From Dermatemys mawii (lineage: Eukaryota; Chordata; Testudines; Dermatemydidae): a stretch of DNA of 64,000 nt. The notes below the pieces were generated by a model. That model was not told the DNA's origin, ran no database searches, and was given only the letters and a program-made list of their open reading frames with translations. The translations under genes were made by a program, and so were the position numbers. The stretch covers positions 43,320,804-43,384,803 of the forward strand of contig ML677335.1 of assembly GCA_007922305.1 (NCBI GenBank), given 5' to 3'. Shown here in pieces: positions 31,536-43,969 of this stretch; position 1 is the stretch's first letter; each line of letters opens with the position of its first letter.

Positions 31536-33935
31536 TCCCTTCATCCTTGGTTGCCCCACACCCCCAGCGGCATCTGGCTGCAAAGGTCAGCCACTGCGGA
31601 GGAATAGTGCTGTGCAGCACACCTCTACCCCAATCCCAGGTCCCTGTCAGCATAACTGTGCCCTCAGGGAATCTCCAGGGGGAGCAGCTGCCTGCTGACT
31701 GCACCGGGAAAGAGGAGCTGCCTGCTGACTTGGGCTGGATCTGCAGTGGAAGACTGGGGGTGGTGCCCCTTTCACTGCACTTAGCGTCCTGCTTTTCATA
31801 CTCTCTGGCTGGTGTTTTAGTGATGTGCTCTTAGGATGACAAACTGCCTCTGTGCAGTTATACACACGGCCAATGCACTGATCTCAGAGCCCCAGGGAGA
31901 AGCTACCAGCTAGAACTGAAGCATTCCCTACACCCTACTCCTAATTCCTGGAGTTAAAGGCAGGGGAAAGCTCTGGCAGCCCAGGCCTGTAACCCTGGGC
32001 TTAATAAAGAAATGGAAAAAGTCTTTCTTAGGCATTCCCCATAGAAATCACCTTCTGACAGCTTCCTTCTGAGCCCCCAACGAGTGCAGAAATGCTGTCC
32101 TGAACTGGCACCAACACACCCAAAACTGTCTCCTATCAATCAACCAGGTGTAAGTAGGGCCAGGCTGATCTGCACCCAGAGAAGAGAAATTATAAAGCCA
32201 TGCAGAATTCTCCTTCCCTACTTCACTGATCTCTGCCACGTGGCACTCAGTGGGCCTGCGCCTGATCCACTGACGGCAGAACTGGGCCCCATCTTTGGTC
32301 ACAGATGGTGGAGAGGGAGATGTCCTGTTGCTATTACCAACCTGACTCTAGCCAGCCACTTATACATTTCTGCCACCAAACAGTAGGAGAAGGGAGCTGC
32401 CCTATGGTATATGGCACCCTATAATAGCCTCCCAGCCTGCCAGCGCTTGCTTATGTGCTTCGCATCACCCACAAGGACAATCCCACCGCACCCAGCATGA
32501 CATATCAACATCAGGGTGTGCAGGATCAAGTTCTTACACTGGCATCTGCCCGGTGCAGGATTGTACCTATAAAATGCCTTGCAAACTGTCACGGAGACCA
32601 ATGGTGTGGGGGACAGAGCTGAACAAAGTGAGCTTATTGTCATGAGTGTATTTTAGAGCTGGTGTGGAATTTTGTGGCAAACTGTTTTTTCACCTAGAAA
32701 GATCCTGATTCATCAAAAATGAAACTGTTAAAAGAAGAGGGTCACTTTTGATGAATCTCCTGACTTGAAAAAGTTTTGGAAGGGAAAAAATATTGAAATT
32801 GTCAAACTGTCCTAGTTCAACATTTTTGAGCTAGGTTTGCTCGCTTTAATCTGTCCTTCTGCAGATGCTTTTTCTTTCGGTCAGTTACAAGAATATTGCT
32901 AAAAGTGCCATTTAGCTGAAGCCTTTTGTTTGTAGTCACCTTTTCTTGCTATTTACAAAAGCAAGTGTTTTTAAAACCATGCTCAGGTCCCTGAATCCTC
33001 CTCATGGAGTAGCAATTTAGTGCTAGTTTCCCCAATCAGATCTGGATAAGCCTAATTCAGAAGGGTCAAATGTCTTGTGGTTTCAAGTCTTTTTTGAACA
33101 AGAAATTACAACATGAAATAAAAATCTGTGTATCGAGCATGACCCTTCCTGCTATAAAAGTTTTATGGCATTTTTGGATAGTACAAAATTTACTGAACAT
33201 GCATATGCTCTAAGTCATGCAGATTACAACAGGCCTAGTGGACTCTGAACTTTGCCTGTTTTGAGTTAAAAACCCAGTAAATACCAATGAAAAGGAGGGA
33301 AGTTAATATTCTTTGTGATGGTTCAAATAAATTATACAAGGAATCACAGATAGGGATGTATTTTGAAGTTAATCATTGTATTTAAAGAGGCTGCTTTCAT
33401 CAAGTGTCTGTATGTGGTGTATTAGCAGCACCATGTCACTGAAAAACCACATGAAACCATGTGTGCTAACATGAGAAATAAACCATTTGTGATCACAGCA
33501 CTTTTATCTGTTCCTCTGGTTCACTCACAGCTTGGACTAGAGTCAACTAAATGAAGAGAAATGAATGAGGACTTTGTAAAAGCTAGATTGTTAGTGCTGG
33601 AGACGGCTTTCTGACAGAGCGTTCCCTTCACCCCAACTTATACAGTCATCCTACAGTGGCTTGGACTCTTTACTGACCTGAGCTGAATAGCAGCCAATGA
33701 CCTAGAAGGGAAAGTGTTGTGTCTTTTGCTCTTTACCCAACCAACCAAATGGGTCCTGGGGCAGTTTACACAACATAGTCCATGATGCATGAACAACGCC
33801 ATAATACTCACGTTGTATAAGCATGAATGTGAAAAAAACCTCACTGCTTTGTGACAAATAAGAAGTGATGTACGCTTTTTTGATGACTCTTTGGCAGATG
33901 GAAATGGATATGTTTTTACATGAGAGCAAATTATA
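31536..33935. other. no gene recognised; AT-rich repeat fragment near 32655-32840
   Basis: TAGAGCTGGTGTGGAATTTTG at 32655 begins like the GAGCTGGTCAAA family. The rest is unassigned; the 5' part of the hAT transposase that follows could extend into its last few hundred bases. Confidence 0.35.
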
Positions 33936-35135
33936 TTGAAAATTGATATGTTTTTAAAACGTCCCCATAATAAGACAAGTAATGTTGGTAATGCAGCACA
34001 ATTATTAGTTTTTGTTCGTTATGTTTGGCTGGGGGGAATTTTAGAAGTTTTTCTTTGTCAGGAGTTACTAGAGCAGACAACAGATCAGGAAATATTCAGA
34101 TTATTGGATGATTTATTGAAAGCCGAATCTCTGAATTGGGAGGAGTGTGTTGCTGTTTGCACAGACAGTGCTGTCACTGTGACAGGCAATAGGAGTGGTG
34201 ATGGAGCAAGAATATGAACCATAAACCAACAAGGTAACACACTGTACACTGCATTGACAAGCCCTTACATGAAAGCAAATGGAACACGAATTACATAATG
34301 TGCTAAATATGAATTTTATAAAGTCCTGGCCTTTGAAGTCCTACCTTTTTTGCAAAACTGTGTTTAGAAATGGGTGCCAGACATGACAAATTATTGTTTC
34401 ATATGGAAGTGCATTAGCTATCTTGCAACAGAGTGTTGCAAAGCGTTTTTGAGCTTTGCAAGGAGCTGCTGGGTTTTCTTTCTGTGCCCAATCCCAAGAT
34501 CACCACAAACTTTTCGGACCCGATGTGAATCGTGCAGCTTGCATGACTCACAGACATTTTTAACTTGTTGAATGCACTGAATCTGTCCACACAAGGGGGC
34601 AGTACAAGCACACTGTAGGTGAGTGACAAGAGTGCAGCATTTCAGAAAAAAATTGGCTAAGCAGTGGAACCTCAGATCTATTTCTGCTACGGACAGAATT
34701 TCTGAATACCAACAGCATGACAATTGATTGTGGGAGAGACAGGATCGTTGTTCACCTTTGGCCGAGCATTTCCCTGTTTACTTTACAAATATCAACATGG
34801 AGGAATATGATAGGGTCCAGGATCTGTTCTCAACTTCTGTTATGGCATCTTGCCCTTTGAGTGGAACAGCAGCTGCTCGATCTACCAGTGCCTACACACT
34901 GAAAATTAAGTTTCAGGAAAAGATACCTTTTCATTTTTGGCCAGATGGTGCTGCGGAGTACCCAGTTTACGTTACGGAAACAATGAAAGTGTGGGTACCT
35001 TTCCCAAAAACATATATATGTCAAGCATCATTCTCTGGCATGCCAGCTATGGAGACAAAGTTCAGGTCCCGAGTGGAGGTGGAGAATGATTTATGAGTTT
35101 GCTGGTGAACCATCACACCAAGGATAGATAGACTC
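33936..35135 (+). pseudogene. hAT-family transposase pseudogene (ZBED5/FAM200-like)
   Basis: Plus-strand remnant of a hAT transposase. In order: NAAQLLVFVRYVWLGG then ECVAVCTDSAVTVTG (33.98-34.20 kb), the region with the catalytic-core CTDGA-type motif, here CTDSA. Next, in another frame, NFIKSWPLKSYLF (about 34310-34350), then HDKLLFHMEVH (about 34380) with a stop where relatives have Trp, and RVLQSVFELCKELLGFL. LNLSTQGG and FQKKI follow near 34575-34655. Finally the C-terminal dimerisation-type region (34.9-35.1 kb, FHFWPDGAAEYPVYVTETM then YICQASFSGMPAMETKFRSR). At least two frameshifts and several stops, so no active product. No BED finger or terminal repeats found. Host genes of the ZBED5/FAM200/SCAND3 group share this fold, but decay argues for a dead transposon copy. 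Confidence 0.85.
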
Positions 35136-35190
35136 TGCAGTAAGAGTAATCAGTCTTCACACTGATACTTGTTAGTACCTTTCTACTCTT

Positions 35191-35870
35191 TTTCTTAAGA
35201 AGTGACAAAGAGTCCTGTGGCACCTTAAAGACTAACAAAAGTATTGAAGCATAAGCTTTTGTGGGCTAATACCCACTTCATCAGATGCATGCAGTGGAAG
35301 TACTCAGAGGCAGGTATAAATAAGTAGGCAAGAACCAGGGTAGAGATAACAAGGTTAGTTCAATCAGGCTGAACTACCTTGTTATCTCTAATCAGGGAGG
35401 ATAAGGTCCTCTTCTAGCAGCTGATCTGGAGGTGTGAACACTGAGAGAGGAGAAACTGCTTTTGTAGTTAGCAAGCCATTCATAGTCTTTGTTTAATCCT
35501 GACTTGGTGTCAAATTTGCAAATGAACTGTAGCTCAGCAGTTTCTCTTTGAAGTCTGGTCTTGAAGTTTTTTTTGCTGCAGGATGGTTACCTTTAAATCT
35601 GTTGTTGTGTGTCCAGGGAGATTGGACTGTTCTCCTACAGGTTTTTATATATTGTCATTCCTAATATCTGATTTGCGGCCATTTATCCTTTTTAAGTAGG
35701 GACTGTCCAGTTTGGCCAACGTACATAGTAGAGGGGCATTGCTGGCACATGATGGCGTATATTACGTTGGTAGACGTGCAGGGGAATGAACCGGTGATGC
35801 TAGGGCTGATCTGGTTAGATCTGGTTCACCATCACAGGACCTAACCAGATCAGCCACACCTTTTGGAGGT
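35191..35870 (-). mobile_element. Penelope-like element, 5'-truncated, with GIY-YIG endonuclease remnant
   Basis: Reading the minus strand from about 35790: TNVIYAIMCQQC then MYVGQTGQSLL is a GIY-YIG nuclease core with its paired cysteines. After a frameshift come RINGRKSDIRN, PVGEQSNLPGH and DLKVTILQ, the typical continuation (arginine motif and His-containing segment) of the Penelope-like C-terminal endonuclease. Next is a non-coding tail with a hammerhead-like core (35284-35245) and the terminal block GGTGCCACAGGACTCTTTGT shared with 1567-1762. No reverse transcriptase is present, so it is 5' truncated. Stops and a frameshift make it dead. The hairpin at 35804-35855 (15-bp arms) marks its upstream end. 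Confidence 0.85.
35245..35284 (-). ncRNA. hammerhead-ribozyme-like core (degenerate)
   Basis: Minus-strand order: CTGATGA (35284-35278), a helix II hairpin GTGGG...CCCAC (35276-35261), AAAA at 35260-35257 where GAAA is expected, then a short AGC/GCT stem III with loop TTAT. The core lacks the G of GAAA, so self-cleavage is not expected. Hammerheads are known in Penelope-like terminal repeats; identity here is from motif order only. Confidence 0.65.
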
Positions 35871-35871
35871 T

Positions 35872-36350
35872 TGGTACAACATTAGTACTGTGCTGTTGCA
35901 CTCCATATGGTTTATGGGAATGAGAATGTGAATATGATATAACTGGAATATGCTTTATGCAAAAGGTCTTGTGAGGTATCATTACAAAACATATAAGCTA
36001 CGGAGTGTGTTCATCCTATTTGTATGCATGTAGCATTCTTGTATCTGAAGCTAGAAATATGAAGTATAACTCTGAGGTCCTCCTGTAATTATGCAAAGTG
36101 TGGGCCATTAATGGTGGCTTAGAATCTTGATGGCTCCCATTGACTAGGACAATTGGTTGTAGATGGTTTATTTACCTCTAAGCTTTCCTGTTTTACCTGT
36201 AAACAGCATCTTAATGTATTAGGCTTAGACTTGCATGTTTTTGATTTATTTTGTTTGGTGACTTACTTTGTTCTGTCTTATTACTTGAAACCACTTAAAT
36301 CCTACTTTTTATTCTTAATAAAATCACTAGAGTAAGTGATTAATACCCGC
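35872..36350 (+). mobile_element. LTR fragment of an endogenous retrovirus-type element
   Basis: CTCCATATGGTTTATGGGAATG, GAATATGATATAACTGGAATA, CAAAGTGTGGGCCATTAATG and CTTGATGGCTCCCATTGAC recall a turtle LTR. Its 3' part has CCACTTAAATCCTACTTTTT followed by an AATAAA polyadenylation signal (36317-36322). It lacks the central part of the LTR I recall. No internal coding sequence adjoins it, so it is a deleted solo LTR. Confidence 0.7.
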
Positions 36351-36369
36351 CATATTTAAAAGATGGCAG

Positions 36370-37065
36370 ACTCTGTCCCAGGAAGCAGTGATTCTGAGAA
36401 AGATTTGGGGGGTCATGGTGTGGAATCAGCTTAACTCTTTTGTCCACAGCTCCCACTGTGATGCTGTGGACAAAAGGGCTAATGCGATTCTGGGATGCAT
36501 TAACGGGAAACTTGAGTAAGAGTGAAAAGGTGATTCTTACCTCTGTATTTGACACAGGTGTGATCACTGCTGGAATACAGTGTCCAGTTCGGGTGTTTAC
36601 AATTCAAGAAGGATGTTGATAAATTGATGAGGGTTCTGAGAAGATCCCCGAGAATGATTAAAGGGTTAGAAAGCATGCCTTAAGAGTAGCTGACTCAAAG
36701 AGCCCAAAGAGCTTTACAAAGAGAAGGTTAAGGGGTAACCTGGATTATTGTTTATATGTATCTACATGGGGAAGGGGCTCTTCCTAGCAGAGAAGGATCA
36801 AACAATCCAATGGCTGGAAATTGAATTTAGACAAATTCAGAGTGGAAATAAAGCACGCATTTTTAACGGTGAGAGTAATTAGTCATTAGAACAATTTACC
36901 AAGAGCCATGGTGGATTTTTCAATCAAGATAGGATATTTTTCTACAAGATCTGCTCTGGGAATTATTTTGGGGATGTTCTGTGGCCTGTGGTATGCAGGA
37001 GGTCAGACGAAATGATCAAAATGGTCCCTTCTGGTCTTGGAATCCGTGAATCTATGAAAATCAGG
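36370..37065 (+). mobile_element. CR1 LINE 3' portion
   Basis: GAAAGATTTGGGGGTCATGG, GCATTAACGGGAAACTTGAG, GGGCTCTTCCTAGCAGAGAAGG, AATTAGTCATTAGAACAATTT and GGTCAGACGAAATGATCAAA, ending GAATCTATGAA. Confidence 0.92.
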
Positions 37066-40000
37066 TGTCACAGCACATACATAAGGTTAAACTCTGCTCT
37101 GAATGAAAGCAGAGCCACCCCCTGACATTAATGGGCACATCCTGGAACAGCCCTTAGTCTTGAGAGCCCTGTGACTTAGCATCAATGTCAATGAGTAATG
37201 CTTACTAGAAATTATGGACACAACAGGCACATTAGAGCTTATTTGCTAAACCAACAAAGTAATTTAATGCATAATTTACTGGGTGCAATAAGAAGATGAC
37301 AGGCTATCAATTAGCCAAGCAGCCCCACATAGATTTAAATACATAGTCACCTATGCTGCTACACTTACTGTAGAAGCAGCAAGAGGCTGGGTAACACTGG
37401 ACCAATAACAGCTGAGTTTAATATTAAACTCTGTTATGGTGAGTGAGCTGATTTCAGGTATTTGGTTTAAACTGATGCAAAACTCCTCCAGTACCCTACC
37501 CATTAGTGCTATGATAAGCAACAAATGATGTTTGGAATGGCCCATGGAGACATGAAAGTATCTCCCAGAATTCCTTTCTCTGTGAAATTTCCATACTCAC
37601 ACTTCAGTCCCCTGTGCATGAGTTTGCCTCCTGCCTTTGACTGAGATTTTCAAAGCTGCCTCTGGGGACTTGGGGTTCCAATTCTGCTAAATTCTTGTAT
37701 CTAAATCCCTGCAGTGGCTGAACATCTCTACTTCAGCTGAGGAGAGGAACCAGAGAAATACACTGGTGTGTGAATGAGTGCTTCCTTTGAAAGGTCACAA
37801 GCTGTGACTGGCACAGCTGCCCACAGAACAGGTATCTACACTCACCTACTCATAAGCACAGAGGATGCAAAGCTGGCTGATGATTTTTCAAGTTTTCAGC
37901 AAAAACCTGAATATTTTAATTGAAAATTAATTTTCTGTGACTGTTTATCAACAAAATCCCATTTTTCAATGCAAAAGTGTTTGCCTGGGTCTAACAGACT
38001 TCGTGCTAAAGTACTTCAATTCTAAGTCGACAAAGCAAGATGCTGTAAAGTCTCTTTCACAGCTGGGAAAGTGGGCTACAGGAAGATTAAAAGCCTTGTT
38101 CCAGGTCAGTCAAGGAGTCTGGCTGAGTAGGGAACTAAACCCAGATCTTGTATGCGTCAGGCTGGGGCCTGAACCATAGGGTCCTTGCCTGCAGTTTCAA
38201 TCTTCTTTTGGAATTCCTAATTCCTAGGGCTCTTCAGCACCGTCGAGAAGAATTGTGACTCATGGCAACTACAGAAGGCCAGTGCTGGTTGAAGTCAATG
38301 CCTTCAGGACAGCTTTTGAAATTTGCTTCTCAGTGGTGTTCGAAGAGCATGTGGGGCTGTGAGGCATCCCTCGCCAGCCAGAGCTTCGGATGAGAAATAT
38401 TCCAAATAAAGGCAGCGATTCTCAGGAGTTCTTTGCAGTTCTGTGGCCCAGGTTAATGGTGTTGCATTAACGATGTTCACTGTGGTCATTAGTGCAGAGC
38501 GCTCAGAGCAAGCCCACGCTCCTTACCAGAGCACTTGGCCTGGCAAGAAGCTAGTCTTAAATCAATGCCCTTTCACCTGGCAGTACTTGAGATGTGAAAA
38601 TGTCTGCTCCAGTAACTGAGGAGGGCTGTTCCTGCTCAGATCTCATTTGGCATTCGAGTAACAGTTGCAGCGTGACTCTGTGCCATCTCCTCCCTGAACT
38701 ATGTGAACCACATAATGTAGGGCAACCATGATAACATCAACTTATCAATTCATAGATTCAAGTAAAAGGAGGTCACGTTCAAATAGCATCTAACTAAATC
38801 CTCCCACCTTTTCCCTAGGGCTTTAAACACCAGCTTTCAAACACCCACCAAAAAGGAGCCTGTCTCTTTTAAAAAAAAAAATAAAAAAAATAAAAATAAA
38901 AGCAAGCTTTGGCTGGCCATATCTTGGCAGGGTATAAAAGGCATTTTCACAGCTCTGGCGCCAGTCTCAGGGAAGTCTACTGAGCCCAGGTATCGGCGGC
39001 TGCGAACAGAGGCTGGGGTCAGACGCTGCTTGCCCTGCCTGCAGGTCCTGGATATGCTTTCTGCTCTTTGCAGGCCACAGACATCCGGCCCTCCTTAATG
39101 AGGAACAGGTGCCCAGGTACTGCATGCCCAGACATGCTTCTTCGCAACCTCCAGATAAAAGGAGGAATTTCATTACATGTAATCTTGCAAAGTGCAGGCT
39201 TCATCAAGATAACGCTTACCACAGGCATCCAACGCCCTTCACCGCCTTTCCCACAGCTTAAGGCTGATCAAAACGAGCAAAATAATTTTAACATGGATCA
39301 AATACAGCCACCAGACCACAGGCATGTTTTGAGTTTCCTCCTTATCTTACATTTCAAAGTAAAGGCTCTGCTCTGAGCACTGAGGGGCTTTTAATTCGCC
39401 AGGCCCTTTGAACAGCGCTCCCAGAGCTCTGCCCAGCGTGAAGTGCTGCTTTGTGAGCTCAAGACAGTGGATTCGGAGTTTGTTTATTGCATTTTGAAAG
39501 AGCTGAGCTGGACCGAGCATGAGACCTTATCGGCTGGTCCTGCAAAGCCCACGCTGTCTCAGGAGGGGAAGATTCCATAGCTGTACTTCTAAGCAGGCTT
39601 CTGCTTTATCTCCTGTGAAAGCAACTCACAGACAGGTGACGTCTGGAGCTGACAGTCTGGGATGAGCTGCTGCTCATCATTTGATTACCTGGCATCCCCA
39701 GGAGCAATTTGTCCCCAAGCCCATTTGTCGGCTCCTTAGGACGCACCAAACTGAGAGGACAATATTGGAGTCAAACAACCTGATTCTACACCACGCAGGG
39801 GATTGCCACCAGTTTTCTTCGGAGCAGCAGGATCAGGCCCAAGACCTGCCTGTACTATCACTGCTCCATCGCTCCATTCATACCATCCCCTAGAACAGCC
39901 TGTGTGGGACACTCTCCATGGGAAATAAGAGGCTTTTTCCAGCTTAGTTTAAACTGCTTCCAAAGTGACACAAGCTAAACTGCACAAGGGCTCTCTTATC

Positions 40001-41299
40001 CCAGACTAGAAGTGGCACCCAAGGTCACACCAGCCTAGCCAGAGCATGGTGAGTTCACACCTTCCCCCATAGCAGTGCATTCCACCTCCACATCAGACTC
40101 TCCTGGACTTCTTCAGCCTCCTCGGCTGAGTCCCATAGCAAAGGGATTTCAGCTACCAAGGCAGCCATGTTGTCATTGACTGGCCTCCCTCTCCACCTAA
40201 CATGATCTCTAAAAGCCACAGTGGGCTGGCAGGGCTGCCCAGCACATCAGGAACACATGGATGCACCTGGTGCTTTGTAAAGGCCACTGCCTTAGAGGGG
40301 CCCCAGCTGCAGAGACCAGTTGCTCAGCAGTTCCCACTCCTGCTCCTACTCTTGTCCTCCCTTTGCAGCACATTGGCCTCCCAACCATACACAGCTTGTC
40401 TCTGCTCTTCACCTGTCTGTGGCTGTCTTGTAACACACCAAAGACCCCATCCTCTGAGCCTGCCCGATAGCCCAGTCCTCAAGAGCCATGTCTTGGAGCC
40501 CTGTGCATGCTTACAGTTCAACAGAGATCCAGTCTCAGGGCACTTTGATTTCAGCTCCTTGGGGCAGGGCTGGTTTTGGTGCTGTGTTTGTGCAGCAGAT
40601 GGGGCCTTGGTCCATGACTCGTGCTCTGAGGCTCCATGATCATACACATTATAACAACAACATGAAGAACTCAGCATAAGCTCAAAAGCTTCTCTTCCAC
40701 CAACAGAAGTTGGTCCAGGAAAAGGTATTACCGTACCCACCTTGTCTCTCTAATAATAATAATGTTGCATCTTCCACGCCAGCTCACCCAGGAGATCGCG
40801 CTAGGTTGGAAGAGGGAGAGGCCCCACTCTGTCCTCCTCTATATGATCTGTGATGGATTTGTACCCACCAAGCCCTTGTCAGAGCCAATGACACTGGCCT
40901 GTCCATAGGTTACGAGGTAAGATATCTTCTCTTGACCATGCTGTCATGGGCAGATTTCTGCTGGGCCTTCAGATGGACTGGTCGTCGGAAACACATCCCT
41001 GCTACGCTCTTCACTCTTCTGGCTGGTGCATTCCTTCGTGGGAAGTGTCAGAGGCTGACAAGGCAGCTGCCTGCTTTGGGTGGCACTGAATTGTTCATAT
41101 AGCCCAGCTGAGGTGGCCAAGGGATCCATCACCTAAGGCCCAGTTCGGAGCCATTACAATAGGGCAGCAAAAACACTGGCTAAGGCTGAGATGAGCTTAT
41201 TAATAGCTACATTTTCTTAGTGCTCTAGAATCCACGTGCTGAAACAGATTATCTAGAAAATTGCTGTGCCTCATCTAGGTCCAATGCAGAGTTAATGGT
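37066..41299. other. no gene recognised; MIR-like piece and simple A-rich tract
   Basis: 38030-38185 (GGTCAGTCAAGGAGTCTGGC, GAACTAAACCCAGATCTTG) looks like a MIR SINE. 37865-37985 is a fragment of the AT-rich family. 38869-38901 is an A/AAAT-rich tract, followed by a TATAAAAG at 38933 with nothing coding downstream that I can recognise. Open frames at 40202-40740 overlap on both strands and show no domain. Confidence 0.4.
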
Positions 41300-41562
41300 G
41301 CAACATTGGGGTTATTTGGTCAAGGGATTCCCAAGAAGAGGACCTGAGTGAAGAGACCAAAAATTGAGGCCCAATGGCTTTAGCCGCAGACAGGGGGCCT
41401 GCAACCTGAGCCCGAGGGCTGAAGTCCTCAGGCTTTGGTTTTGAGCACTGGGGCTCTGGCTTGGACCCTGGGCCCCAGCAAGTCTCAGTCAGCCCTGGTG
41501 ACCCCATAAAAATGGGGTTGCAACATACTTTGGGGTCTTGACCCAGTTTGAGAACTGGTGGA
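41300..41562 (-). mobile_element. hAT-type MITE
   Basis: Reverse complement begins near the right end with AGTTCTCAAACTGGGTCAAG, then ACCCCAAAGTATGTTGCAAC and CCCATTTTTATGGGGTC, then a CAGGGCTGAAGCC-like GC-rich core. It matches a common turtle hAT MITE starting CAGnGGTTCTCAAACTG. The other end is eroded. Confidence 0.8.
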
Positions 41563-42129
41563 TGTAAAGTGTCACCTGCCCACCACTTTTACCCTCTTGC
41601 CCCCATCTCAATGGGTTGTAACCAGCAACACTAATTTTCCAGTCATACACATCATCCCATCAGGTTTCCCCATTTCCCCTCCTCAATGAGAATTTCCAAC
41701 TCCTCTTCCTTATTGCCTAGACTCCATTGCCAATAGCAGTCTTGCCTCCCTTCACAAGTTATATCTTGCAAGGCACGTACACTGTAGCACAGCAGTCCCC
41801 TGAGTCCACACTTGGGTTACTGCAGGATGGGTTATCTGTAAGCCAGGGAGAGACTCCATCTCATGAGTCTCTTTCTTCCCTCCATTGAAAGATGCCAGGG
41901 AGAAAGAGAACGTGTCCCCAGGGCTGAGGCAGTATGGGATTGCTGGTGTTGCAGTAGCATGCGCTCCTGGAAGCCTCAAGCCTTCTCTAGGAATGAGTCT
42001 CTCAAGGATTTCCCTGCTTAGTCACTTGGCACCCACTAGCAAAGGTTTCTGATGATGTCATTGCAGAGAGGGGCTCAGCAGATGGACCCTTCTATGGTTG
42101 CCTGAGTGGGAGGGAGATAGGCCTTAAAT

Positions 42130-42345
42130 GACAAGACCAGACTGTCAGAGTCAGGGCTCCTGGGTTCTCTGGCTTTGGAAGTGGGTGGAGTCTAGTGGAT
42201 GGACTGGTATTAGTACCATGTTTCCTTCCTGCCGCTGTCAATGATGTTATGTGTGACCTTGTGGCCAATTGCTTTCCATCCCTGTGTGTCCACTAACAGA
42301 GATAATACTGACCCCTCCTTCAGAGGGGCTGGCAGGGATCACTAC
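42130..42345 (-). repeat. MIR-type SINE (reverse)
   Basis: GTCAGGGCTCCTGGGTTCTC, then TGTGTGACCTTGTGGCCAAT, CCATCCCTGTGTGTCC and GATAATACTGACCCCTCC follow a MIR in reverse orientation. Confidence 0.75.
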
Positions 42346-43585
42346 CATAATGATTCAAGGTGGAGTGACTTGTGCTCCTTGCAGCAAAGCACCCAGATTC
42401 AGTCCCCATGGATACCCAAGGTGTCTACATGTGGCCTTGGTTTGATTCATCTAGCATTGCAAGCTCTTTAGCCCAGTCCTGGCCATGCGTGGGGCATCTG
42501 CTCCTGGCCCTCTCTGGCACACAGCTCCATCACAAAAACATGTCCCACCAAGGACAATGTATCAGCTACCAATCTGGTGTTCAACTCGAACATGGATGGT
42601 GAGCCCTAGTCAGACCATAGAAAGACAGAGTGGTGAGGGGGTGGGGAAAATACAAGCACTATCCCTCAGACCTTGAATAGCAGGCAACTAGGACTTTGGG
42701 AGCTGGTGTATCTTGCTGGAGAGCGGAAAAGGGCTTTGAAGAAATTGTACCAAAGTCAATGTCATGGCTGGTCAAGGGCAGCCAGACCTACTGGTCAGAA
42801 CCAGAGTCCACACTCACATGACATGAGTCGAGAGTCAGCTGGGTCAGGATACTGGAAGATCAGAAGCAAAAGAAACTTGTGATCACAACCACAAATCAGA
42901 TGCCAGGAAATCAAGCCAAGGGAGCGGCAGCAGAAACAGGCAGCACACGATCCAGAACAGGGAGCAGCCCTGGTGTTCAGTCAGCTTCCTGTTCCTGCTG
43001 CTGCCTTAAGCAGGGCCAGAGGACCAATTAGCTTCTCTGGGACTCCTCCAAGAGTACCTCAAAAGTGGAGTCTCAGACTGGGGCTGAACTTCATGGATCC
43101 TAGGTAAGCAATTTTCAGCAGGCGCCTAGGCAGAGGATTGGAGTGTGGCTGCTCCCATGAACCCTGCAGTCCCAGGTTGATGAGTCCTGGGTCGTGACAG
43201 TGAGTGATCTCTCCCCGCTCAAACCACCTGTAGAAAACATGATTCAGGATGCTGGACACATCCTCTGAGAATAAAATGAGGATATCATGATGAGAAATAG
43301 GCCACTGTACCAGGGCTGGGATCCAGGGATAGGGAAAGCTCCCAACCAGGATATGTAGCAGTAGCCCCCTGTTTGTTGCAAGAGCCCCAAGTGGCAGGAC
43401 AAGTGAACGGTTCTTACCTCCCGGAGATGCATGGGACCTTCCATCTGAGCCTCAATGAAACCCACGTTACTTGGTTTGGCAGGATGAGACCACCTGTCTC
43501 CACTGCTCCCTAAGCTGGGCTGGCTGCAGGATACATCTGTGTGAGAGGCTGGGACAGAGCTTGAAAGACAGATGTGACAATCCGG
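42346..43585. other. no gene recognised
   Basis: Unique-looking sequence; no exon or repeat family recognised. Confidence 0.4.
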
Positions 43586-43589
43586 GTGC

Positions 43590-43900
43590 TGTCACCCCAG
43601 GGAGAGAACAGAGGGTGTGAACCCCAAAGAATAAGGGTACGTGAACAGTATGAAATTATACCGAATTTATATAATTTGAATTTTCTAAACAGACTGTATA
43701 AATGCGATTATGTCATCAGTAAATGTGCTAATTCGGAGGAGTGCATCCACAGTACCGAGGCTAGCATCGACTCTTGGAGTGGTGCACAGTGGGTAGCTAT
43801 CCCACAGTTTCCACTGTCTCTCCCACTCATTGGAATTCTGGGTTTAGCTCCCGGTGCATGATGGGGCAAAAACATTCTCATGGGTTTTCCTTGCTACACA
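43590..43900. mobile_element. non-autonomous DNA transposon fragment
   Basis: GAGTGCATCCACAGTACCG, GTGCACAGTGGGTAGCTATC, CCACAGTTTCCACTGTCTC, GGAATTCTGGGTTTAGCTCC and GCATGATGGGGCAAAAACAT match a turtle repeat I recall with GGGTGCGTCTACAC termini. Confidence 0.65.
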
Positions 43901-43969
43901 CACTCTCCCACAGCTAGGAATTACACTCAGGCCCTCATGTCCGCTCCCCCAGCCTTTGAGAGGGAGTGT

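Noticed and set aside
38933..38940. TATAAAAG as a core promoter
   Set aside because: No coding exon or CpG island follows, and the motif is common in AT-rich DNA.
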